This document shows positions 6,989 to 12,424 of a DNA stretch of 15,886 bases, in pieces (position 1 is the stretch's first letter; each line of letters opens with the position of its first letter). The translations under genes were made by a program, and so were the position numbers. Source of the DNA: Deltaproteobacteria bacterium (GTDB lineage Bacteria > Bdellovibrionota > UBA1018 > UBA923); contig JACQAX010000305.1 in assembly GCA_016194795.1 (NCBI GenBank), positions 1-15,886 on the forward strand, in the 5' to 3' direction. The notes below the pieces were generated by a model that was given only the letters and a program-made list of their open reading frames with translations, was not told the DNA's origin and searched no databases.

Positions 6989-7822
6989 TTACAGAAGTTT
7001 GAGAGCCTGAGCAGGCAGCTGGTTAGCCTGAGACAACACTGAGATGCTCGCGGCATTCAGGATGTTCTGCTTGACCAGGTTGGCCGACTCCTCGGCGATA
7101 TCCGTGTCGCGGATACGCGAGTTGGCGGCCGACAAGCCTTCGATGTCGTTACCGAGGCCGTTCGACGTCGAGGTCAAGCGGTTCTGCATGGCACCGAAAT
7201 CGGCTCGATACGAGTTGACCTTGTCGAGCGCCGTATCGAGCTCTTCGAGAGCCGTACGAGCCGCGTCGATGTCACGCACGTGCGTGCCGTCGATGCCGAT
7301 CGAGTCGGTCTTGGTGTTGTAGTTGTTGATCGACAGGCCGATCTGGTCAGCCTGCAGGTTGAACGAGCCGACCTGGATCGAGAGCTCGCCCTTCTCGTTT
7401 TCGCCGTTGAGGAGCTTCGTGCCGTTGAAGTTGGTGTGGTCGGCCACGCGGTCGATTTCCGACTTCAGCTGCTGGATTTCCTGGTCGATGAAGCCGCGTT
7501 CGCGGTCGCCGACGGTGTCAGAGGCAGCCTGCACCGAAAGCTCACGCATGCGGATGAGGTTGTTGCTGACTTCAGCGAGGCCGCCTTCCGCGACCTGCAC
7601 GAGGCTGATGCCGTCGTTCGCGTTGCGCTGCGCCTGTTTCTGGCTGCGGATCTGGCCTCTCAAACGCTCGGAAATCGACAGGCCGGCCGCGTCGTCCGCC
7701 GCAGTGGTGATGCGCTCACCGCTCGACAGTTTCATCATCGACTTGGCCGCGTTGCCCTTGTTCATGTCCAGGACACGCTCTGCCGCCATGGAAGCGAGGT
7801 TCGTATTAATTCTCAAGCCCAT
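6989..7822 (-). CDS. fliC: Flagellin 1 (short, D0/D1 only)
   Basis: 277 residues from ATG 7822, chosen because AAGGAG (7835-7830) lies 7 bases upstream and MGLRINTN is the standard flagellin start. N-terminal D0/D1 signatures are LSSGERITTAADDAAGLSISERLRGQIRSQ (in pieces, about 32-61) and GISLVQVAEGGLAEVSNNLIRMRELSVQAASDT (about 70-102). C-terminal ones are NRLTSTSNGLG, AANSRIRDTDIAEESANLVKQNIL and a hydrophobic end ALKLL. With only about 90 residues between the conserved ends, it has no D2/D3 surface domains. It is secreted by the flagellar export system without a signal peptide and polymerises into the filament. A consensus sigma-28 promoter lies about 390 bp upstream, leaving an unusually long leader. 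Confidence 0.97.
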   Translation of the reverse strand: MGLRINTNLASMAAERVLDMNKGNAAKSMMKLSSGERITTAADDAAGLSISERLRGQIRSQKQAQRNANDGISLVQVAEGGLAEVSNNLIRMRELSVQAASDTVGDRERGFIDQEIQQLKSEIDRVADHTNFNGTKLLNGENEKGELSIQVGSFNLQADQIGLSINNYNTKTDSIGIDGTHVRDIDAARTALEELDTALDKVNSYRADFGAMQNRLTSTSNGLGNDIEGLSAANSRIRDTDIAEESANLVKQNILNAASISVLSQANQLPAQALKLL

Positions 7823-7862
7823 TTGGATACTCCTTCGTACTGATTGTTGCTTGCGCGAGTGA

Positions 7863-7889
7863 CGCACTGCGTTAGACAACGCGTGTGCG
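7863..7889. repeat. Imperfect hairpin close to the flagellin 1 ribosome site
   Basis: CGCAC-T-GCGTT (7863-7873), loop AGAC, then AACGC-GT-GTGCG (7878-7889). Ten base pairs with a 1x2 internal loop, ending 28 bases upstream of AAGGAG on the minus strand. Confidence 0.5.
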
Positions 7890-7907
7890 ACCCCGTTTCC
7901 GGTTTTC

Positions 7908-8011
7908 CCCCGGAACTTTTTGGGCGCGAGGGCGCGTGAGCGCGCGACGGTCGCTCGTGCGAAGCACGAAGACGCAGGCGCGCGAAAGCGCGGTCAGGCC
8001 CGAAACTTTTT
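7908..8011. repeat. GC-rich three-hairpin module flanked by direct repeats
   Basis: CGGAACTTTTT (7911-7921) and CGAAACTTTTT (8001-8011) are near-identical direct repeats. Between them GGGC (7922-7925) can pair with GCCC (7998-8001), enclosing three hairpins: GCGC/GCGC at 7932-7943, TCGTGC-GAA-GCACGA at 7955-7969, and CGCGC-GAAA-GCGCG at 7979-7992. The layout suggests a multibranched RNA or a small inserted element. Confidence 0.5.
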
Positions 8012-8046
8012 CAAATCAATTTTTTTTATTTATGAGGATTTATTGA

Positions 8047-8118
8047 AACTGCGATTACTGCGCGTGAAAACTGCTTGAGCGGTGAACTGCCTGCAACGTG
8101 GAGCTTGAGTACAACTGC
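8047..8118. repeat. Cluster of AACTGC (GCAGTT) repeats in the flagellin leader
   Basis: AACTGC occurs at 8047, 8069, 8085 and 8113, with a partial ACTGC at 8057. CTTGAG accompanies it at 8074 and 8104. On the flagellin mRNA these read GCAGTT and CTCAAG. Confidence 0.45.
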
Positions 8119-8130
8119 TTCTTCGAACAA

Positions 8131-8159
8131 ATCGGCCTCGGCGCGAGCCGGTGGCCGAT
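8131..8159. repeat. 11-bp hairpin near the 5' end of the flagellin leader
   Basis: ATCGGCC-T-CGGC (8131-8142), loop GCGA (8143-8146), GCCG-GT-GGCCGAT (8147-8159). The loop is of the GNRA type only when read on the plus strand. Confidence 0.55.
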
Positions 8160-8207
8160 ATCCCCGAGAGCCTTTTTCGTTTTACCTACTTCGTGCTCTC
8201 ACTAAGC

Positions 8208-8234
8208 TTATCGGCGGGGATGAAAAATACTTTA
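8208..8234 (-). promoter_or_regulatory. Sigma-28 (FliA) promoter of flagellin 1
   Basis: The minus strand reads TAAA (8234-8231), exactly 15 bases, then GCCGATAA (8215-8208). This is a full match to the sigma-28 consensus TAAA-N15-GCCGATAA for late flagellar genes, and it points at flagellin 1. The predicted transcript start is about 8201. Confidence 0.85.
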
Positions 8235-8294
8235 GTAAAAAAATCAGGTAAAGTGAGCTTTTCTCATGGCGAGATATTGGCATACGAAATCAGC

Positions 8295-8365
8295 CATTTG
8301 GAGTGGGTGGGAGTAGAGAGCCGTCCCCCGACGCTCTCTACTCGCCACCCCCATGAGCCCAAATG
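8295..8365. repeat. 27-bp interrupted hairpin between the flagellin genes
   Basis: Arms: CATTTGG (8295-8301) with CCAAATG (8359-8365); GGGTGG (8305-8310) with CCACCC (8345-8350); GAGTAGAGAG (8311-8320) with CTCTCTACTC (8334-8343); CGTC (8322-8325) with GACG (8330-8333), loop CCCC. No T run follows on either strand, so it is not a standard terminator. Confidence 0.6.
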
Positions 8366-8401
8366 AGAGGATATGGGTATTCTTTTGGACCCAACTCCAT
8401 A

Positions 8402-8429
8402 GAGCTCGGCTGGGTATATAGCCGGGCTC
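8402..8429 (-). terminator. Terminator-like hairpin after flagellin 2
   Basis: GAGCTCGGCT (8402-8411) pairs with AGCCGGGCTC (8420-8429), loop of 8. It lies 38 bp past the flagellin 2 stop. On the minus strand one pair is a C-A mismatch (G-T wobble on the plus strand) and no T run follows, so confidence is modest. Confidence 0.4.
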
Positions 8430-8467
8430 AGTTCTCGTATTGCTGACCAGGACTCAGGCTCTCAGCG

Positions 8468-9301
8468 TTAGCCGATGAGCTTGAGCGCCAAGACGTTTTC
8501 CTGGTTGGCTTGGGCCAAGGTTGCCGTCGCGGCCTGAGTCAAGATGTTACGCTTGGTCAGTTCCGCGCTCTCCGAAGCGACGTCGGCATCACGGATGCGC
8601 GAGTTCGCGGCGGAGATGTTCTCATTATAGACGTCCAAGTTGTTCACCGTGGACTGCAGCCGGTTCTGCATCGCGCCGAAGTTGGCGCGAGTGCCGCTCA
8701 CCTTCGAGATCGCTTCGTCGAGAACCTGGAGGTTCATCTGCGACGATTCACGGCTGCCCGTGTTCACGTCGTTGATGCCCAGAGACTCGACCGTGCTGCT
8801 CGCCGACGCCACGTCGTAGTGGAGGCGGTCTTTTTCCGGATCGCCGTGCGTGCCGACCTGGAACTCAAGCTGCGGGCCTTCGCCGCTCAAGAGCGACGTG
8901 CCGTTGAACTTGGTGTTCTGCGAGATACGGCCGATCTCGTTCTTGAGCTGCTGAACTTCTTTGTCCGTGAAAGAACGCTCGGTGTCGCTCAGCGTGTCGC
9001 TGGCCGACTGGATCGAGAGCTCACGCATGCGGATCAGCATGCTGCTCACTTCGTTCAGGCCGCCTTCAGCGACCTGCACGAGCGAGATGGCATCCTGGGT
9101 GTTGCGTGCAGCCTGTCTGTTGCTGCGGATTTCAGCTTTGAACTTCTCGCTGATCGCGAGACCCGCAGCGTCGTCCGCAGAGCTGACGATGCGTTCACCA
9201 GTGGAAAGTTTTTCGAGTTCATGATTGCCAGCCGCACGCTGCATACCCAAAGCACGCTGACCCACGAGCGATTGAACGTTTGTCCCAATACGAAGTCCCA
9301 T
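8468..9301 (-). CDS. fliC: Flagellin 2 (short, D0/D1 only)
   Basis: 277 residues from ATG 9301, with a strong GGGAGGAG (9315-9308) ribosome site 6 bases upstream. Same length as flagellin 1 but clearly diverged. Conserved ends: LSTGERIVSSADDAAGLAISEKFKAEIRS and AISLVQVAEGGLNEVSSMLIRMRELSIQSASDT in the N-terminal third; ANFGAMQNRLQSTVNNL, AANSRIRDADVASESAELTKRNIL and ALKLIG at the C-terminus. The middle (about 130-180) shares little with flagellin 1. It builds the filament, perhaps in a different zone or ratio from flagellin 1. It lies upstream of flagellin 1 on the same strand, has its own strong ribosome site, and lies 130 bp after meaB. A weaker sigma-28-like promoter is possible at 9434-9407. 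Confidence 0.97.
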   Translation of the reverse strand: MGLRIGTNVQSLVGQRALGMQRAAGNHELEKLSTGERIVSSADDAAGLAISEKFKAEIRSNRQAARNTQDAISLVQVAEGGLNEVSSMLIRMRELSIQSASDTLSDTERSFTDKEVQQLKNEIGRISQNTKFNGTSLLSGEGPQLEFQVGTHGDPEKDRLHYDVASASSTVESLGINDVNTGSRESSQMNLQVLDEAISKVSGTRANFGAMQNRLQSTVNNLDVYNENISAANSRIRDADVASESAELTKRNILTQAATATLAQANQENVLALKLIG

Positions 9302-9363
9302 GTACTTCTCCTCCCAAAATCAAAGAAACGATTTCTATTTCACTCAAGAGGAGAGAGGTATGA

Positions 9364-9403
9364 CTTGCTGTATCCCACCACCCAACTCTTGCTTGTCCCA
9401 CCA
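9364..9403. repeat. Direct repeat in the flagellin 2 leader
   Basis: CTTGCTGTATCCCACCA (9364-9380) and CTTGCTTGTCCCACCA (9388-9403) are similar copies offset by about 24 bp. They lie in the 130-bp gap before flagellin 2, between the predicted promoter and the ribosome site. Confidence 0.4.
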
Positions 9404-9406
9404 AAC

Positions 9407-9434
9407 GATTCGGATGCCTGACCAAATCACTTTA
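9407..9434 (-). promoter_or_regulatory. Weak sigma-28-like promoter candidate for flagellin 2
   Basis: The minus strand reads TAAAGTGA from 9434, with TCCGAATC at 9414-9407 after TAAA plus 16 bases. The -35 is good. The -10 keeps only the CCGA core and the spacer is one base long. The -35 overlaps the meaB stop codon. Confidence 0.3.
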
Positions 9435-10373
9435 GAGTTTTTTGCTCAGGTATTGACTTTTCCGAGCGGCCTCGTAGGGCGTCGCCTTTTTTTCGAGAAC
9501 CTTGGCGAGAAGCTTCTGGCCGTTGCTCTCGGCCATCTTCCGACGGACGTCGCGGCTCATCTTGCTCCAGATGATCTCGAGGATCTCTTCCTCGATGAAT
9601 GCCGCGCGCTTGCGCTCGATCGTGCCGTGCTTGTGGGCGAAGTCGCGGTAAGCCTGAACCTGGGTGAAGAGCTCGCCCACGCCCTGGTTGAAGAGGGCCT
9701 GCGTCTGGATGACGGGGATGTTCCACTTCGCGGCATCGTCATGCGCCATCCCGATCATATTAACCAGCTCCTTGACGAGCTTGTCGGCCTCGGGACGGTC
9801 GCACTTGTTGACGACGAACAGATCGGCGATCTCCATGAGGCCGGCCTTCATCACCTGGATGCTGTCGCCGCTCTCGGGCACCAGCACCACGCACACGGCA
9901 TGTCCGAGCTTGAGGACGTCGAGCTCGGTCTGGCCGACGCCGGCGGTCTCGACGATGATCCAGTCGAAGCCCGCGGCGTCGAGGGCCATCACGACCTCTT
10001 TCGACGACTGCGAGAGCCCCCCGTGCTTGCCGCGCGTGCCGAGGCTGCGGATATAGACGCCCGGGTCGCCCGAGTGCTGCTGCATGCGGATACGATCGCC
10101 CAAGATCGCGCCGCCGCTGAACGGGCTCGACGGGTCGATGGCGATGACGGCGACGCGCTTTCCGGTGCGGCGGATCTCGGCAACCAGCTTGTCGGTCACC
10201 GTGGATTTGCCCGCGCCCGGCGGGCCCGTGATGCCGAGCACGAAGGCGTTGCCGGTCTTGGGATAGATCTCGTCGACGAGCTTGCGGAGATGCTCGCCGC
10301 GATCCTCGATGAACGAGATCACGCGCGCGAGCGAAAGACGGTCTCCGGCGAGCATTTTATCGATGAGCTCCAC
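9432..10373 (-). CDS. meaB: MeaB-type G3E GTPase (methylmalonyl-CoA mutase chaperone family)
   Basis: 313 residues, usual for MeaB/ArgK. Seen: Walker A GPPGAGKST (50-58), the switch region DPSSPFSGGAILGDRIRM (80-97), SLGTRGKHGGLS (110-121), Walker B/G3 region VETAGVGQTE (141-150), and G4 NKCD (189-192). The family protects and reloads adenosylcobalamin-dependent acyl-CoA mutases at the cost of GTP. No mutase gene is in this window. Start GTG 10373 lies 3 bp after the rfaE2 stop, so translation is probably coupled; ATG 10356 (MLAGDRL) is an alternative start. The C-terminal helices (about 265-313), used for dimerisation in the family, are intact. Confidence 0.93.
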   Translation of the reverse strand: MELIDKMLAGDRLSLARVISFIEDRGEHLRKLVDEIYPKTGNAFVLGITGPPGAGKSTVTDKLVAEIRRTGKRVAVIAIDPSSPFSGGAILGDRIRMQQHSGDPGVYIRSLGTRGKHGGLSQSSKEVVMALDAAGFDWIIVETAGVGQTELDVLKLGHAVCVVLVPESGDSIQVMKAGLMEIADLFVVNKCDRPEADKLVKELVNMIGMAHDDAAKWNIPVIQTQALFNQGVGELFTQVQAYRDFAHKHGTIERKRAAFIEEEILEIIWSKMSRDVRRKMAESNGQKLLAKVLEKKATPYEAARKSQYLSKKL

Positions 10374-10376
10374 GAG

Positions 10377-10871
10377 TCAACCCTTCTTGATCTTGTTCAC
10401 GATCTTCGTCGTCGACTTGCCGTCGACGAACTTCAGCGAGAAAACTTTTCCGCCCCAGGAGAGCACTTCTTTCGAGCCGAGAATCTGCGCGACCTTCCAG
10501 TCGCCGCCCTTGCAGAGAACGCCGGGGCGCAGTTTCCGGATGATCGCGCGCGGATCGCCTTTGTCGAACCACGTCACCGCGTCCACGCTCTCGAGCCCGG
10601 CCATGACCTGCATGCGATGCTCGAGGTTGTTGATCGGGCGCGAGGGACCCTTGAGCTTTCTCACGGCGGCGTCGGTGTCCATCGCGACGACGAGGAAGTC
10701 GCCCTTCGCGCGCGCGGCCTCGAGGTAGCTCACGTGGCCGGGATGGAGGATGTCGAAGCAGCCGTTGGTGAAGACGACGCGGCGGCCGGCGCGCGCCTGC
10801 GCGCGGCACTGCTTTTCGGCCTGCACGGGGCTGAGGATTTTTTTTCGGGAGGCTCTCGGCGTCTTCTTCAC
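10377..10871 (-). CDS. rfaE2: D-glycero-beta-D-manno-heptose 1-phosphate adenylyltransferase (RfaE2-like)
   Basis: 164 residues of the nucleotidyltransferase (cytidylyltransferase-like) fold: TNGCFDILHPGHVSYL (35-50, with the HxGH active site), AMDTDAAVRKLKGPSRPI (63-80), GDPRAIIRKLRPGVLCKGGDW and GKSTTKIVNKIKKG at the end (ISSTT-like loop). This is the separate form of the C-terminal half of HldE. It makes ADP-heptose from heptose 1-phosphate and ATP for the LPS core. Related enzymes with other sugar or glycerol phosphates share the motifs, so the exact substrate is inferred. Start GTG 10871 is 13 bp after the RDD gene stop; its ribosome site is weak, which suggests operon expression with the RDD gene and meaB. 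Confidence 0.88.
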   Translation of the reverse strand: MKKTPRASRKKILSPVQAEKQCRAQARAGRRVVFTNGCFDILHPGHVSYLEAARAKGDFLVVAMDTDAAVRKLKGPSRPINNLEHRMQVMAGLESVDAVTWFDKGDPRAIIRKLRPGVLCKGGDWKVAQILGSKEVLSWGGKVFSLKFVDGKSTTKIVNKIKKG

Positions 10872-10884
10872 GACGTCCGTGAGC

Positions 10885-11598
10885 TTAGCTCAGCACGACT
10901 TCGCTGTCAGTAATGACGTCGTGCCAGCAGCGATGCCGCGAGTCGAAGAAGTACCAGAAGAGCCCGACGCCGAGCGGAACGGCCGCGATGAAGAAGCACA
11001 CCGCGCGGCCGAGCGTCGCGAAACCGCTCGTGGTGCGGATGCGGATGCCCATGATCGCCTTGCCGAGGGTGCGCTGCCAGGTCGTTTCCTGGATGAGAAA
11101 GTAGCCCATGTGCACGACCAGATAGAGCAGCGCGAGCGGTCCGAGCAGCTGCGTGCCGCGATCGGAGAGAAGATGCGCGAGATCGTAGCCGTTGAGAGTG
11201 AAGCTCGACCAGACGATGACGGCGAACATCATGGTCGAGAAAAAGACGTCGAGCCCGTACGCGATGACGCGACGGACGAAGCTCGCGGCCTCGATCTCGG
11301 TTTCGAGCGCGAGAGTCGGCGAAGCGGCCCCAGTACCGACTTCTGAATCGAACTGCTCGACCAGGCGCCGCGCGCTCTCAGTGCCAACCGGAGCCTGGCG
11401 AAGCGCCTGCGACGGCATCGGCTCGCGCATGGGCGGGGCCGACGGCGGCATCGCGAACGGCGAGATCGGCTTCTTTTTCGCGTGCGCCGGCGTGTACGGC
11501 AGACCGTCCGCGAAATGATTCAAACCAAGTCCCTCGGACAATGGCTTGAAGCTGGGCTTAAAGCCGATCGAAGTAGATTGTTCGGAGTGTTTGTCCAT
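10885..11598 (-). CDS. RDD family membrane protein with a long N-terminal tail
   Basis: 237 residues. The first about 105 residues are soluble, Pro/Ser/Ala-rich, with a compact motif LSEGLGLNHFADGLPY (20-35). The RDD domain covers about 106-237: FVRRVIAYGLDVFF (107-120) with the Arg/Asp pair, hydrophobic segments at about 114-135, 150-170 and 197-218, TWQRTLGKAIMGIRI (173-187) before the third helix, and the C-terminal HDVITDSEVV. RDD proteins are inner-membrane proteins; some have been proposed as transporters, but the function here is unknown. The tail may bind a cytoplasmic partner. No Shine-Dalgarno site; promoter-like boxes stand directly before the ATG. It is probably first in an operon with rfaE2 and meaB. 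Confidence 0.85.
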   Translation of the reverse strand: MDKHSEQSTSIGFKPSFKPLSEGLGLNHFADGLPYTPAHAKKKPISPFAMPPSAPPMREPMPSQALRQAPVGTESARRLVEQFDSEVGTGAASPTLALETEIEAASFVRRVIAYGLDVFFSTMMFAVIVWSSFTLNGYDLAHLLSDRGTQLLGPLALLYLVVHMGYFLIQETTWQRTLGKAIMGIRIRTTSGFATLGRAVCFFIAAVPLGVGLFWYFFDSRHRCWHDVITDSEVVLS

Positions 11599-11606
11599 AC
11601 CAAAAT

Positions 11607-11635
11607 ATTATGGTCAAGGTTGTCGTACAAAGCAA
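11607..11635 (-). promoter_or_regulatory. Predicted promoter of the RDD-rfaE2-meaB unit
   Basis: Minus strand TTGCTT (11635-11630), 17 bases, CATAAT (11612-11607). The expected start is about 11600, within 2 bases of ATG 11598, so the mRNA may be leaderless. It fills the 37-bp gap after rsmE. Confidence 0.45.
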
Positions 11636-12424
11636 CTAACTTACTGAAACTACTATACGGGCCAGGGTGAGCGCAGCCACGACGGCAGTTTCAACGCGCA
11701 GCACCGAGTTGCCCAACGAAACGGATTGGAATCCGGAGGCGACGAGCTCTTCACGCTCAGCGTCGGAGAATCCGCCTTCGGGTCCGATCATCAAACGGAT
11801 TCCTGAAGAGCGCGCACCATGCAACTTTTTCCAACACTCGGTCAAGAGCTCTTGTTCGGAACGCTTCGCGCTTCTCAGCTCGGAGAGAAAGACGAACGAA
11901 GCGGGACCTGGCAGGCGCGTCGAGCGCAGGTACTCGGGCCACGGCGCGGGCGCGCTCACGAGCGGTCGCCAGAGGCGCTCGGATTGCTCGATGGCCTCGT
12001 CCATGATCGCCTGCCAGCGGCGGACGTACTTCGTCTCGTCGCCGCCGGGCGGCTTTACCACGCTCCGCGAGCTCACGACCGGCGTGACGCGCGTGGCGCC
12101 GCACTCGACGGCCTTCTCGACGACCCAATCCATCGTCGCGTTCTTCGGAAGCGCGACGACCAGCTCGAGCTCGCTCGGCCGCGCGGCTGACTGCTCGAGA
12201 AGCGCTCCCACGCGAACCGCCGCAAGGTCGCCGGCCTTCTCGAGCGTACCCTCGAGCAGCCGGCCGGCGCCGTCCAGCACGTTCACCCGCTCATCCCATT
12301 CCATGCGCAAGACTTTGCGCAGGTGTTTCGCCTTGTCGGGATCGAGGCGCACCAGGGCGCCCGGCGCGGCGCCGACGGCTTCGGTCACGAGGAGGTGGCG
12401 AAGGGCCACGTGGCGCGCGGTCAT
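11636..12424 (-). CDS. rsmE: 16S rRNA (uracil1498-N3)-methyltransferase
   Basis: 262 residues, slightly longer than E. coli RsmE (about 243). An N-terminal PUA-like part starts at RHLLV, with KAKHLRKVLRM (31-41). The SPOUT domain carries ELVVALPKNATMDWVVEKAVECGATRVTPVVSSRSVV (in pieces, 87-123), the SAM-knot motif MIGPEGGFSDAE (212-223) and SLGNSVLRVETAVVAAL (236-252). It methylates N3 of U1498 in helix 44 of 16S rRNA in the assembled 30S subunit. Its ATG overlaps the stop of the upstream binding-protein gene as ATGA (12424-12421), so translation is coupled. Confidence 0.95.
   Translation of the reverse strand: MTARHVALRHLLVTEAVGAAPGALVRLDPDKAKHLRKVLRMEWDERVNVLDGAGRLLEGTLEKAGDLAAVRVGALLEQSAARPSELELVVALPKNATMDWVVEKAVECGATRVTPVVSSRSVVKPPGGDETKYVRRWQAIMDEAIEQSERLWRPLVSAPAPWPEYLRSTRLPGPASFVFLSELRSAKRSEQELLTECWKKLHGARSSGIRLMIGPEGGFSDAEREELVASGFQSVSLGNSVLRVETAVVAALTLARIVVSVS

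Larger units (their letters stand above)
7823..8201 (-). other. Long structured 5' leader of flagellin 1 (no gene)
   Basis: From the predicted sigma-28 start (about 8201) to ATG 7822 lie about 380 bases. I find no ATG on the minus strand in this stretch, so it looks non-coding. In mRNA order it holds: an 11-bp hairpin (8159-8131), a cluster of GCAGTT repeats (8118-8047), an A-rich strand (8040-8005), a GC-rich three-hairpin module flanked by similar 13-base direct repeats (8011-7908), a 10-bp hairpin with an internal loop (7889-7863), and the AAGGAG ribosome site. It matches no riboswitch class I know. Confidence 0.55.

Noticed and set aside
7823..8201. c-di-GMP riboswitch in the flagellin leader
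   Set aside because: I looked for the GEMM-type conserved core and tetraloop/receptor layout and did not find it.
8151..8366. 71-residue plus-strand open frame in the flagellin gap
   Set aside because: Covers the sigma-28 promoter and a long hairpin, lacks a ribosome site, and its sequence looks random.
9364..9403. Sigma-54 promoter before flagellin 2
   Set aside because: GG and GC elements occur, but spaced 8 or 9 bases apart instead of 10, and the match depends on the direct repeat.
9300..10913. 537-residue plus-strand open frame
   Set aside because: Fully antisense to meaB and rfaE2, which carry unmistakable motifs. Composition is that of a reversed GC-rich gene.
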